64,000 nucleotides of DNA, taken from NCBI RefSeq assembly GCF_965137335.1, contig NZ_CBCRZD010000009.1. One strand, 5' to 3'. This DNA comes from Empedobacter stercoris (GTDB lineage: Bacteria; Bacteroidota; Bacteroidia; Flavobacteriales; Weeksellaceae). A program made the position numbers and the translations under genes. A model generated the notes under the pieces. It saw only the letters and a list, made by a program, of their open reading frames with translations, did no database searches and had not been told where the DNA came from. The first letter of the stretch is position 1. Each line of letters starts with the position of its first letter. Of the stretch, positions 33,539 through 43,101 are shown in pieces.

Positions 33539-34525
33539 ATGTTTGATTCAAAGCAAATTTTTAGTATTCAATCCGAAGAAGATTTCCAAAACGTTGCATT
33601 GGAAGTTTTCCGTTATCAAGCGCAAGAAAATGAAGTGTTCAAAAACTTCTTAAACTTCTTGAATGTTGATTATTCTACTGTAAAACACACCAACGAAATT
33701 CCTTTTTTACCGATTCAATTTTTTAAGAAATATAATCTTATTTCTGGAAATCGTGCCGTTGAAAAGGTTTTCACAAGTTCAGGAACCACAGGAATGTCAA
33801 CAAGCAAACATTTGGTGACCGATTTGGCATTGTATCATTACAGTTTAGAAAAATGTTTTGAACAGTTTTATGGACCACTTTCTGATTATACAATATTTGC
33901 ACTTTTACCTTCGTATTTAGAGCGTACAGGTTCTTCGTTGATAGATATGGTGGAATATTGGATTGAAAAATCTGGTAGCGATAAAAGCGGATTTTATTTG
34001 TATAATCACGATGAATTGTATGAAAATCTTATCGCACACGAGAAAACAGGTAAAAAAGCTATTTTGATTGGTGTTTCATTCGCTTTGTTAGATTTTGTAG
34101 AAAATTATAAAATGAAATTGAAACATACCATCGTGATGGAAACTGGCGGAATGAAAGGTCGTAAAAAAGAAATTACACGCGAAGAATTACATACAATCTT
34201 AAAAGATGGTTTTGGAACTAATGAAATTCATTCGGAATATGGAATGACTGAATTGCTTTCGCAAGGGTATTCTCGTGGAGATTTAACGTTTAAATCGCCC
34301 AATTGGATGCGAATAATGATTCGCGAAACTGAAGATCCCTTAAGCTATGTTGAACAAGGAAAAACTGGTGGCGTAAATGTGATAGATTTAGCCAATTACA
34401 ATTCGATTAGTTTTATTGCGACTGATGATTTGGGAAAAAAAGTAGCCACAAATCAATTTGAAATTTTAGGACGTTTTGACCATTCTGATGTAAGAGGTTG
34501 CAATTTGATGGTGATAGAATCATAA
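33539..34525 (+). CDS. LuxE-like acyl-protein synthetase family protein
   Basis: A 328-residue cytosolic protein of the ANL-like LuxE family, related to enzymes that activate acyl groups with ATP. Visible motifs are FTSSGTTG (phosphate-binding loop, about 80-87), ETGGMKGR (about 201-208) and SEYGMTELLSQGY (about 228-240, the A5-like motif), then the lysine-containing end GRFDHSDVRGCNLMV. In Flavobacteriia such proteins stand alone or near surface-sugar genes and the substrate is unknown. It shares a bidirectional terminator with the DUF3857 gene. Confidence 0.85.
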   Translation: MFDSKQIFSIQSEEDFQNVALEVFRYQAQENEVFKNFLNFLNVDYSTVKHTNEIPFLPIQFFKKYNLISGNRAVEKVFTSSGTTGMSTSKHLVTDLALYHYSLEKCFEQFYGPLSDYTIFALLPSYLERTGSSLIDMVEYWIEKSGSDKSGFYLYNHDELYENLIAHEKTGKKAILIGVSFALLDFVENYKMKLKHTIVMETGGMKGRKKEITREELHTILKDGFGTNEIHSEYGMTELLSQGYSRGDLTFKSPNWMRIMIRETEDPLSYVEQGKTGGVNVIDLANYNSISFIATDDLGKKVATNQFEILGRFDHSDVRGCNLMVIES

Positions 34526-34555
34526 AAAAACGCACTAAAATTTAGTGCGTTTTTT
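34525..34555. terminator. bidirectional terminator
   Basis: Stem AAAAAACGCACTAAA / TTTAGTGCGTTTTT with A/T runs on both sides, between the convergent LuxE-like and DUF3857 genes. Confidence 0.85.
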
Positions 34556-34556
34556 G

Positions 34557-36416
34557 TTAGTCCTTTTTCATTAAAATAACAATATCTTTATTCCTTTCCG
34601 CTATTTTAGTTAAAAATTCCGAATATTCTTTTAGCTCTTTACTGCTAATAATTGATTGATTAATCAATAGAATATAGGTAATTACAAACTCATTATTCAC
34701 AACTTCTATCTGTTGTTTGTATTGTAATTTATTTCCAATGGCTTTAATTTCGTGATTAAATTTATCATATTTTAAAACAAAATCTTTTGGAATTTTAGAT
34801 TTGAATTGAACAACTTTTTGAAACGGAAAATCTAATTCAACTTGGTATTTTCTTTCTTTTTCAATATTTAAAAAATTAAGCGCATCATTAAACGGAAATT
34901 CAAATCCAAAATAGTTGACCATTTTTCCTTTATTCACAAAAATTTTATTTATCGAGCTGTAATTACCTTGATTATTCAAATCCTCTGAAGAATATGTTAG
35001 CTCATTGAACATTGGAAAATCATAATTCTTTTGATTTTCTTTGTTAAAATAACCTTTGAATTTATTTAAAGATTTCATTTTAACCTCATCTCCTTTAAAC
35101 TCTAATTCATTTATCAAATAACTTTCAGACAAGGGAGGTTGAATATTTAGAAATTCATTTGTACTGGTTTCAAGCTTCAAAACAAGTTGATTATAATATT
35201 CTGAATATGGAAAAACGACTTTTTCTTTGTAACTATCATCCGTTATTTTCAATATATTTTCATCAAAAAGATAAACTTGATTATCTACAATTGTCATTGT
35301 TTGAATATTAGAAATTCTCGAAACAATAGGAAAATCCATAATTAACCTTCCTCTGTTTCTAAAGCTATTAATAACCAAATGCGATTCTAAACCTTTTGAT
35401 TTCAATAATCGATTAACGAGAACAACGAAATCCAAATTACTTCCAGTTTTAGTTCCTAATAAACCAGTTTTAAAATTCGACATTTTGTCCACATAATTCG
35501 TTTCTATAAGCTTAAAATTCTGCTTAACGTAATCTATTACATTTTTATACGTTTCTAATTGCGAATTTCCATTATTAATTTTAATAGCGATTTCATTAAA
35601 GTCAACATTTCTTGTATTCGTTGCTATATTTTTAGCAAAAACTGATCGTAATGAAAGCCAGTTCGAAGAAGAAAAAATCGTTCCATGCCAATCTTGTTCA
35701 GCTGAATATTGAAAACCGATTGTTTCTTTAAAATCATTAACATTGTAAATTTTATCAAACTTTTTTACACTTGCTACATTCTCTATTTCCCATGATTTAT
35801 TCCCTTTTCGGTTCCCATATTTTTCATTCAACTTTTGCCCAATTAAAAAAATTCGATTATCAAAATCTGTGTGTATCCGAACATCTAATTTTGATTTCAA
35901 TATTGGATAATCGTTTTGGAAATTCCATGGCGTTGCATATAGATTAGCTGTACGGGTTACTTCAGTTTCATACTCTATAATTGATCCTACTTTTACATTT
36001 GGAATCGCATAAATCAGTTGAATTGTATTTTCATCAATTGTTTCTTGTATAATATCTTTCTGATCCAACTTTGACACTACAACATCACCTCCTATTTTAT
36101 TATAAACCTGTACTTTATTTATTTTTACACGATTATATTTGTTCGTTGGATTAAAGCTGAATTTTAACACATTTCCTTCAATAGCATCTTGTTTTAAAAT
36201 CTTTTTACGAACATGTTGTTTGAGAACATATCCATAATTTTTTAATTGCAATTCTCCATATTCTGAAAGGATCACTGCAGATGCATCTTGTTCAAACGGA
36301 ACAATGTTATAATTATATTCTTCTTCTGATATTTTACCAAATTCTAATTTAGTTGATTGAGAAAAAGCAAATTGACAAAGCAAAAAACTTAAAACAAAAT
36401 AAATTTTATTATTCAT
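34557..36416 (-). CDS. DUF3857 and transglutaminase-like protein, copy 2
   Basis: A 619-residue exported protein (signal peptide about 1-19, ending AFSQ). DUF3857 lies at about 40-210 (DASAVILSEYGELQL, VGSIIEYETEV) and a transglutaminase-like domain at about 270-370. The usual catalytic-Cys position is not Cys: it reads GTKTGSNLDFVVLV, so the domain is probably non-enzymatic. A C-terminal beta domain follows. It is a tandem paralog of the next gene upstream (36476-38344), with similar length and order, but each has its own terminator. The function of the family is unknown to me. Confidence 0.85.
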   Translation of the reverse strand: MNNKIYFVLSFLLCQFAFSQSTKLEFGKISEEEYNYNIVPFEQDASAVILSEYGELQLKNYGYVLKQHVRKKILKQDAIEGNVLKFSFNPTNKYNRVKINKVQVYNKIGGDVVVSKLDQKDIIQETIDENTIQLIYAIPNVKVGSIIEYETEVTRTANLYATPWNFQNDYPILKSKLDVRIHTDFDNRIFLIGQKLNEKYGNRKGNKSWEIENVASVKKFDKIYNVNDFKETIGFQYSAEQDWHGTIFSSSNWLSLRSVFAKNIATNTRNVDFNEIAIKINNGNSQLETYKNVIDYVKQNFKLIETNYVDKMSNFKTGLLGTKTGSNLDFVVLVNRLLKSKGLESHLVINSFRNRGRLIMDFPIVSRISNIQTMTIVDNQVYLFDENILKITDDSYKEKVVFPYSEYYNQLVLKLETSTNEFLNIQPPLSESYLINELEFKGDEVKMKSLNKFKGYFNKENQKNYDFPMFNELTYSSEDLNNQGNYSSINKIFVNKGKMVNYFGFEFPFNDALNFLNIEKERKYQVELDFPFQKVVQFKSKIPKDFVLKYDKFNHEIKAIGNKLQYKQQIEVVNNEFVITYILLINQSIISSKELKEYSEFLTKIAERNKDIVILMKKD

Positions 36417-36442
36417 ACATCGTGTTAATTGATTAAATATAC

Positions 36443-36473
36443 AAAAAATAGCACTGAAATCTCAGTGCTATTT
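36443..36473 (-). terminator. terminator between the two DUF3857 genes
   Basis: Perfect 12-bp stem AAATAGCACTGA / TCAGTGCTATTT with an AATC loop and a T-run on the minus strand. Confidence 0.85.
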
Positions 36474-36475
36474 AG

Positions 36476-38344
36476 TTAGTTCTTTTTCATTAAAATTTCT
36501 TTTAGAGATGCTGTTTTTACTTTTTCAAAAAATTGATTTAACTTGTTGTATTTTTCTGCTTCGTATACACCTTCTGGTAACAAAAATTGAATGGCTATAA
36601 TCAACTGTCCGTCTTTTATTTTTGCCTCTTGATAATATTCTAAATTAAGTTCTATTTTATGATGAGTTTTGTAATTTTCATCAATCACAACTTCGTAACC
36701 TGCTGGTATTTTAGACTTAACCTGGATGTTAAATAAATACGGGTAATTAAATTCTATTTTGCGTTGACGATTTGTATCTTCAAAAGTATATTGTTTCAAA
36801 AACTCGCGCAAAGGATTAATAAATGTGTAAAATGCAGCATTTGGAGTTTTAGTTTTAGATTTATATGATTTGACATAAGAATCGGTCTCAAAAATCAATT
36901 TATCACTTGATTCTTCATCCAAACGCATTTCTAAAGATTCTGTTACAAATCGATTCAATACATTCTTTTCTTCTGCATTTTCATCATAAAAATATCCATT
37001 AAATTTATCTTTTCTATACAAAACTAAATTTCCATTGTTCAAGAAATCATATTTTATCGAAGATTCGTAATAAGACAATTTCTGATTTAATTTCACAAAT
37101 GAAGGCTCACCTTTTTTAATTACAACACCATGATAATTAAACACATCTAATGGACCAAATTCGATTTGCTCTTTATTTAATTTTGAAGCATCTAAAATAA
37201 CATTTGCAGTTCCATTATTCAATTTCACAACTGTCACAACAGAATTAAATTGATTAACAAATGGATAAGAAAATAAAATTTGTCCATGATGACGAGAACT
37301 GAACAAAACCAATGATGTTTCGAAACCTTTTGCCGTTAAAATTTCGTTTAATAATAAATTCATATCCGCGGTAGAACCTGCTTTCTCCTTCAATAATGTT
37401 CTATTGGAACGAGATGGAATTATTCCATAAAATCTGTTCCATTTTACATTAGCATCAATATATTCGATCACATTTCGCAAAGTTTCGACTTCATCTTTTC
37501 CATTAGGAATTTTTTGGGCAATTTCTCTAATTGCAGATGGATTTCTGTAGTTTTCGTACTGTGAATTAATATCTTGAATTAAGTCTTGCCAAGCATTCAA
37601 TGTTGTTTTTTTAGCTCCATCTGTATGATAATTATCTGCCTGAAGTTTAATACGTTCACTTTGATCTTCAGGATTATAAACGTATTTTAATTGATTATAA
37701 CTCTGTATATTATTCAAACTCCATTCAGATGAACTTGATTTATTTTTATATTTTTCATTTAAAGCATCTCCAATTGTAATAATTGAATAAGCGCTATAAG
37801 CTTTATTAATCAATCTGAATTTACTTGAAAGTGTAGGAATATCATGTTGGAAATTCCATGCGTCGTTAGAAAAATTATGTTCGCTTCCTTTTACATAAGT
37901 GTACTCGATAATAGAACCAACTTTTACATTTGGAAACGTAAATCGTTTTGCAGAATACAATTCATTCAAAGAAATGTCAAAAATTTCTTTCTCATCAATT
38001 GGTATTACCTGCTCTATTCCATTAAAAATATTTATAGTATTTCCTTTGATTCCTGTAATAGATTCTTGTTTATTTTTACTATAATAATTCAATTGTATAT
38101 TGGCTTGATCAATGCCTTTTTCGGTAAGGATTTTTATTCTACGCTTTACAGTCAAATAATAATTAGATTGTATCAAATCCATTTTTCCTTCTTCAGAAAG
38201 GATAACAGCATCTGCATCTTTTTCGAACGGTACCTGATTAAACGCTATTTCTTGCTGAGAAATTTTTCCTAATTTGAACTCTTTATTTTGAGCGTTAGAA
38301 AAGATTGTAAGTAGTAGAAAAAATAAAGTAAATATAATTTTCAT
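36476..38344 (-). CDS. DUF3857 and transglutaminase-like protein, copy 1
   Basis: A 622-residue exported protein (signal peptide about 1-18, ending SNAQ). It has DUF3857 (DADAVILSEEGKMDL, VGSIIEYTYVKG), then a transglutaminase-like domain whose Cys site reads KAGSTADMNLLLNEIL, again without Cys. The His/Asp region is VILDAS. A -7 element (TATTTTTG, minus strand 38370-38363) sits about 20 bases before the ATG. It is paralogous to the downstream gene, and the shared loss of Cys suggests a structural or binding role for both. Confidence 0.85.
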   Translation of the reverse strand: MKIIFTLFFLLLTIFSNAQNKEFKLGKISQQEIAFNQVPFEKDADAVILSEEGKMDLIQSNYYLTVKRRIKILTEKGIDQANIQLNYYSKNKQESITGIKGNTINIFNGIEQVIPIDEKEIFDISLNELYSAKRFTFPNVKVGSIIEYTYVKGSEHNFSNDAWNFQHDIPTLSSKFRLINKAYSAYSIITIGDALNEKYKNKSSSSEWSLNNIQSYNQLKYVYNPEDQSERIKLQADNYHTDGAKKTTLNAWQDLIQDINSQYENYRNPSAIREIAQKIPNGKDEVETLRNVIEYIDANVKWNRFYGIIPSRSNRTLLKEKAGSTADMNLLLNEILTAKGFETSLVLFSSRHHGQILFSYPFVNQFNSVVTVVKLNNGTANVILDASKLNKEQIEFGPLDVFNYHGVVIKKGEPSFVKLNQKLSYYESSIKYDFLNNGNLVLYRKDKFNGYFYDENAEEKNVLNRFVTESLEMRLDEESSDKLIFETDSYVKSYKSKTKTPNAAFYTFINPLREFLKQYTFEDTNRQRKIEFNYPYLFNIQVKSKIPAGYEVVIDENYKTHHKIELNLEYYQEAKIKDGQLIIAIQFLLPEGVYEAEKYNKLNQFFEKVKTASLKEILMKKN

Positions 38345-38420
38345 GAGGATTATTTAAGATTACAAAAATACATTTTACAACATATTATATGGTTTAATTT
38401 CTTTAAATTTTTTAACAACT

Positions 38421-39305
38421 TTACACTAAATCATTAAAAGCTTTTTCCAACGTAGGAAATTGAAATGTAAACCCTGTTTCTTCTATTTTGTTTGCATCAA
38501 TTCGCGAACCTTTTAAAACCAAATCACTCATTTCTCCTAATGTTAATCTCATCACAAAACCTGGAATATTTGGAAGAAAAAATGGTTTATTTAGTTTTTT
38601 AGCTAACGTACGATTGAAAGTTGAATGATCGCTATTTTCTGGTGCAGATGCATTAAAACTTCCTTTTATATTTTCATTCTCTACTGCTTGAGCATAAATC
38701 TCCAACAAATCTTCGATATGTATCCAAGGCATCCATTGCTTTCCATCACCAAGATTAGCGCCTACACCTAATTGAATTGGTTTTTTCAATAGTTTGAAAC
38801 CTTCTCCATTTTTTGCCAAAACCAAAGCTGTTCTTAAACAAACCACTCTCGCACCTATTTCCTCAAATTGGTAAGCCGCATTTTCCCATGCTACACAAAC
38901 TTTTGCTAAAAAATCGGTATTTGGTTCATCTGATTCTTTAAAAATTTTGTCTGAAGTAATTTGTCCATAATAAGCACTTCCTGAAGCTGAAATGAAAAAT
39001 TTTAGATTAACATCAAGTTTATTCACATACTCAAAAAGTAAATTTGCTGTATCAACTCTACTTGATAAAATTTCTTCTTTATACCTTTTTGTCCACCTTT
39101 TAGCGATTAAACATCCAGCCAAATGAATAATTCCGTCTAAATTATCAAAAACCTTTTCATCAATTTTGTTTTTATCCCAATGATAAAAAGGATGCTCAAC
39201 ATTTTTCTCTCTTGTTAAAATCCGTACTTGATGTCCTTTCTCAATTAAAATTTTCGCTAATTCTGAACCAATTAAACCACTTCCACCAGTTAAGAGAATA
39301 TTCAT
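38421..39305 (-). CDS. TIGR01777 family NAD-dependent epimerase
   Basis: A 294-residue extended short-chain dehydrogenase of the TIGR01777 (YfcH/SulA-like) family. It has the Rossmann motif LLTGGSGLIGSELAKIL (about 4-20), HLAG (about 61-64), SASGSAYYG with the catalytic Ser/Tyr region (about 105-113), and the family-specific PWIHIEDLL (about 193-201) and GSFNASAPE (about 217-225). The substrate is unknown. It is divergent from the K+ channel gene, with 43 bases between the starts. Confidence 0.92.
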   Translation of the reverse strand: MNILLTGGSGLIGSELAKILIEKGHQVRILTREKNVEHPFYHWDKNKIDEKVFDNLDGIIHLAGCLIAKRWTKRYKEEILSSRVDTANLLFEYVNKLDVNLKFFISASGSAYYGQITSDKIFKESDEPNTDFLAKVCVAWENAAYQFEEIGARVVCLRTALVLAKNGEGFKLLKKPIQLGVGANLGDGKQWMPWIHIEDLLEIYAQAVENENIKGSFNASAPENSDHSTFNRTLAKKLNKPFFLPNIPGFVMRLTLGEMSDLVLKGSRIDANKIEETGFTFQFPTLEKAFNDLV

Positions 39306-39348
39306 ACTATTTTTTTTTCTAATTTAGCTCATTCCAAAATATAAACCA

Positions 39349-40224
39349 ATGTTCAAAGGTCGATTTCCTTACCTCAAAAAAATGGGTGCGGATGAAGAAA
39401 AAAAATTGAAACAAAAAATCTTCGATATAATTTTTGAAGCCGATACACCTTATGGTAAACTTTTCGACATTTCGTTATTATTTTTAATCTTAACGAGTGT
39501 TGGTTTGGTAATGTTAGAATCTATTCCAGCTATTAATGCAAGACATCATACGGTTTTAATTACACTCGAATGGATTTTAACTTGTTTATTTACACTTGAA
39601 TATTTGTTGCGAATTTATTGCGTAAAAAATCGTTGGCGATACATTTTTAGTTTTTATGGAGTCATTGATTTATTATCTATTTTACCATTTTATCTGGGAT
39701 TATTCCTACCAACAAGCAAATATTTGGCGAGTATCCGAATTTTACGTTTACTACGTATTTTCAGAATTTTTAATCTAACTCGATTTACTCGAGGAAGAAA
39801 TGTATTGGTTCTTGGTTTAAAAGAAAGTAAAGATAAAATCATCGTTTTTTTATCTTTTGTCCTTTTGATAGTTGTGGTTATTGGTTCAATTATGTATATG
39901 GTTGAGCATGATCATCCCGAATCTGGTTTTACAAGTATTCCGATTAGTATTTATTGGGCAATCGTCACCTTAACAACAGTTGGTTATGGCGATATTTCTC
40001 CAGTTACTGGATTAGGTCAATTTTTAGCTTCTGTTGTTATGATTATAGGTTATGGTGTTATTGCTGTTCCTACAAGTATCGTGACAATGGAAATGAACAA
40101 AGCATCAAAAACCAAAGACGATATTCCCAATAATACGGAGCGTTGTAGAAATTGTGGAGATGATTATCATCTTGATGGATCGGTCTATTGCAAAACGTGC
40201 GGACACAAATTAAATGAGCATTAA
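39349..40224 (+). CDS. voltage-gated-type potassium channel with C-terminal zinc ribbon
   Basis: A 291-residue six-helix channel. S1-S3 are at about 40-115 and S4 at about 128-148 has Arg at every third position (Arg130, 133, 136, 139). The pore has the filter TVGYGD (210-215), with S6 at about 225-245. The tail (about 262-291) carries CRNCG and CKTCG (Cys266, 269, 281, 284), a small zinc ribbon that may control assembly or gating, which is inference. Its stop overlaps the convergent YihY gene by 4 bases. Confidence 0.93.
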   Translation: MFKGRFPYLKKMGADEEKKLKQKIFDIIFEADTPYGKLFDISLLFLILTSVGLVMLESIPAINARHHTVLITLEWILTCLFTLEYLLRIYCVKNRWRYIFSFYGVIDLLSILPFYLGLFLPTSKYLASIRILRLLRIFRIFNLTRFTRGRNVLVLGLKESKDKIIVFLSFVLLIVVVIGSIMYMVEHDHPESGFTSIPISIYWAIVTLTTVGYGDISPVTGLGQFLASVVMIIGYGVIAVPTSIVTMEMNKASKTKDDIPNNTERCRNCGDDYHLDGSVYCKTCGHKLNEH

Positions 40225-41192
40225 GATTTATCCAAATTAATAAAACGATTACTGTCAATATGATGGATATCTTCATAGTTTTTGGTATAATTAATCGACA
40301 TATTCAATTCGTAACCAACTAACATCAAAATCACATTGATGTAAACAAAAATCATCATAATCATTACTAATCCAAGTGATCCATAAAGCAAATCAATATT
40401 GGTAAAATAACTTAAGTACGAATTAAAACCTATTACAGTTAACAAGAACAAGACTGATGTTAACAATGCACCTGGCAATACTGTACTTCTTGACTTTTTA
40501 TGGTTTGGACCAAAATAGTACAACATACACATCGAGACAAAATAGAAAATAAATACGGAAAAATAATTGATAAGATAAGAAAACTGACCAAGTTTACTCA
40601 AAAAAGAAACGTTTGTTAAATACTTCCAAATAATAGATGTTGAGTAAGATAAAAAAACTTGTAAGACTATAAATACAGTAAAAAACAATGTCAATATAAT
40701 CGAAATCACTCTCGATTTTGAATTTTTTCGTTTGACATAGACATCTTGATACGATACATTAAATCCATTAATAATTCCTTGTATTCCGTTAGAAGACATA
40801 AAAATTGTAATCAAAACCAACAGATAATTTACTTTTCGTTTGCCTTGTAAAGCTGTCGTTTTATCGATATACGAAATCACTTCATTACTCACGTGTTTGG
40901 GTAAAATTTGCGGTAAAAATTGTGTAAAAAGTAATTCTTTTATATCGCCATAATAAGTCAAATGAGGTAAAACACTAAACAAAAAAAGTAGAAATGGAAA
41001 CATACTAAAAAATAAGATCCACGAAACGGCTGCCGAACGCAACGGAAAATTCCCTTTCATGACGCGAATCCAAAAAACTCTCAAGAAATCATATACCGTG
41101 ATGTCTGTATTTTTGTTCATCAATTTTGTTTTCGACCAATCTCGAAAATAATTTATTCCTGTATATGTTTTAAAATCTTGTAGAATGCGCAT
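40221..41192 (-). CDS. YihY/BrkB family membrane protein
   Basis: A 323-residue inner-membrane protein with about six helices. Family motifs are FPLRSAAVSWILFFSMFPFLLFLFSVLP near 52-80, the SSNGIQGIINGFNVSY turn (about 133-148) and LLYGSLGLVMIMMIFVYINVILMLVGYELN near 265-294. Family members were once called RNase BN, wrongly; their function is not settled. It is divergent from rlmH with 26 bases between the starts. Confidence 0.92.
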   Translation of the reverse strand: MRILQDFKTYTGINYFRDWSKTKLMNKNTDITVYDFLRVFWIRVMKGNFPLRSAAVSWILFFSMFPFLLFLFSVLPHLTYYGDIKELLFTQFLPQILPKHVSNEVISYIDKTTALQGKRKVNYLLVLITIFMSSNGIQGIINGFNVSYQDVYVKRKNSKSRVISIILTLFFTVFIVLQVFLSYSTSIIWKYLTNVSFLSKLGQFSYLINYFSVFIFYFVSMCMLYYFGPNHKKSRSTVLPGALLTSVLFLLTVIGFNSYLSYFTNIDLLYGSLGLVMIMMIFVYINVILMLVGYELNMSINYTKNYEDIHHIDSNRFINLDKS

Positions 41193-41218
41193 ATTTTTGT
41201 CTCAATAAATAATTTTGA

Positions 41219-41692
41219 ATGAATATTACGACCATTTGTATCGGTAAAACAGACGAAAAAGCCATCGAAATGCTATTACAAAAGTATGAAAATCGATTGC
41301 CTTCGCATATTAATTATCAAAGAATTGAAATTCCTGACATCAAAAATCGTAAAAATTTGTCCGAAATTCAACAAAAACAAAAAGAAGCTGAACAAATTTT
41401 GAGCAAAATCGTAAATACAGACTTTGTTATTATTTTAGATGAAAAAGGAAAACAACCAACTTCGAAGCAATTTGCAGATGACATTCAAAATTATATGAAT
41501 CAAGCGGTCAAAAATTTAGTCTTTGTGATTGGTGGTCCTTATGGTTTCGATGAATCTGTTTACAACCGCGGAAACAAGAAAATGTCTTTATCCAATATGA
41601 CATTTACGCATCAAATGGTTCGCTTATTTTTAACAGAACAAATTTATCGCGGATTTAGTATCTTGCAAGGTAAACCTTATCACCATGAATAA
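41219..41692 (+). CDS. rlmH: 23S rRNA (pseudouridine-1915-N3)-methyltransferase
   Basis: A 157-residue SPOUT-class methyltransferase that modifies helix 69 of 23S rRNA. It shows FVIILDEKGK, the SAM-binding FVIGGPYGF (about 101-109), and the C-terminal knot LFLTEQIYRGFSILQGKPYHHE typical of RlmH. A -7 element, TATTTTTG (41192-41199), overlaps the start of the divergent yihY gene. It begins a tight operon: the CPBP gene overlaps it by 8 bases, followed by rdgB and rnz. Confidence 0.96.
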   Translation: MNITTICIGKTDEKAIEMLLQKYENRLPSHINYQRIEIPDIKNRKNLSEIQQKQKEAEQILSKIVNTDFVIILDEKGKQPTSKQFADDIQNYMNQAVKNLVFVIGGPYGFDESVYNRGNKKMSLSNMTFTHQMVRLFLTEQIYRGFSILQGKPYHHE

Positions 41693-42518
41693 GACATCTC
41701 CTTTTGAAGAAATAGTTCAAAAAAATGAAAACAAATTGAGTTTTGGAATCGGAAAAGCAATTTTATATAGTGCCGTCGCAGTAATTATAATGCAATTTGC
41801 TGGCGGAATTATCTCTATTCCTGCAATATTTTACCAACCACTTAATCACGTTCTTTTACCATTAGGCTTTTTGGCTGGAACAGTATCTGCAATTGTTATT
41901 TTATTGATGCTAACGCAAACAAAGTTTACGACAATTTTACAAGCGATTAAACATCCTTTTACCGCCATTCAACTTATTCTCTCTATTGCTTGTTGGCTAT
42001 TTCTTTTGCCTTTGGCAGAAGTTTTTACAAGTTTAATTCCTACAACTGGTCCTTTAGAAGATATTTATAAAATCTTTCAAAGTTCTTTCGAAATGATGTT
42101 AGATTATAAAATCGCAGGATTTATTATGGTATGTCTTTTTGCACCAATTTTCGAAGAAATTATTTTTAGAGGAATTATTCTGAAAGGAATGCTAAATTAT
42201 AAGGTCAATGCAACAATTGCAATTTTAATAAACGGTTTTGTCTTTGGAATGGCACACATGAATCCATGGCAATTTATTGGTGCAGGGCTTTTAGGAATCA
42301 TTTTTGGCATTGTTTACCATCGTACAAAATCATTGTTTTTACCCATTCTATTGCATTTCCTAAATAATACTCTTTCCTATTCGTTGATGCTGATACAAGG
42401 CGATATGGAAGGCGAAGTTTTTGCGCATAGAGATTATTTATTAATTGGTGGAATGACACTGATTGGAATTTTATCGGTGTTTTTATTAATGAAACAAACA
42501 GAACAAAAAACAATATAA
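41685..42518 (+). CDS. CPBP family intramembrane glutamic protease
   Basis: A 277-residue membrane protein with about eight helices and the CPBP/Abi motifs EEIIFR (Glu157, Glu158, Arg162), FGMAH (His191) and HFLNN (His224, Asn228). The family includes the Rce1-type proteases; bacterial targets are mostly unknown. It overlaps rlmH by 8 bases and ends one base before rdgB, so its translation is probably coupled to its neighbours. Confidence 0.92.
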   Translation: MNKTSPFEEIVQKNENKLSFGIGKAILYSAVAVIIMQFAGGIISIPAIFYQPLNHVLLPLGFLAGTVSAIVILLMLTQTKFTTILQAIKHPFTAIQLILSIACWLFLLPLAEVFTSLIPTTGPLEDIYKIFQSSFEMMLDYKIAGFIMVCLFAPIFEEIIFRGIILKGMLNYKVNATIAILINGFVFGMAHMNPWQFIGAGLLGIIFGIVYHRTKSLFLPILLHFLNNTLSYSLMLIQGDMEGEVFAHRDYLLIGGMTLIGILSVFLLMKQTEQKTI

Positions 42519-42519
42519 A

Positions 42520-43101
42520 ATGGAATTAATTTTTGCCACACATAACAACAATAAAGTAAAAGAAGTTACTAAAATGTTACCCTCTTACTTGTCGATGAAA
42601 TCTTTGACAGCGATTGATTTCTTTGAAGAAATCGAAGAAACAGGGAAAACTTTCGAAGAAAATGCCTTGCTAAAAGCTAAAACTATCTTTAATAAAACAG
42701 GAAAAAATGTTTTTGCAGATGATTCAGGATTGGTTATCGAGGCTTTGGACGGAGCACCTGGAGTTTATTCAGCTCGATATGCTGGAACTGGAAAAGATGA
42801 AGATAATATTGCAAAAGCTTTGAAAGAATTAGATGGAAAAACAAACCGAAAAGCTTACTTTATTTCTATTTTCTGTTTAATTTTGAATGGAAAGGAATAT
42901 TTTTTCGAAGGTCGTGTAAATGGAACAATTGCAACCGAAATTATGGGTAACAATGGTTTTGGTTACGATCCTATTTTTATTCCAGATGGTTTTTCAAAAT
43001 CATTTGCTCAAATGACTCCTGAAGAAAAAAACGCAATTAGTCATAGAGGAAAAGCCATCGGAAAATTAAACAATTTTTTAACTAATCTAAACGTAAATTG
43101 A
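42520..43101 (+). CDS. rdgB: non-canonical purine NTP pyrophosphatase RdgB/HAM1
   Basis: A 193-residue cytosolic house-cleaning enzyme that hydrolyses dITP and XTP to monophosphates. It has the N-terminal FATHNNNKVKEV (about 5-16), the metal site VFADDSGLVIEAL (about 65-77), PGVYSARYAG, GFGYDPIFIP (about 146-155) and the SHRGKA end. The stop TGA overlaps the rnz start (TTGA, 4 bases shared). Confidence 0.97.
   Translation: MELIFATHNNNKVKEVTKMLPSYLSMKSLTAIDFFEEIEETGKTFEENALLKAKTIFNKTGKNVFADDSGLVIEALDGAPGVYSARYAGTGKDEDNIAKALKELDGKTNRKAYFISIFCLILNGKEYFFEGRVNGTIATEIMGNNGFGYDPIFIPDGFSKSFAQMTPEEKNAISHRGKAIGKLNNFLTNLNVN

Noticed and set aside
37844..38272. 142-codon plus-strand frame
   Set aside because: Antisense shadow of the DUF3857 gene, rich in Phe/Ile/Tyr as expected from AT-rich antisense.
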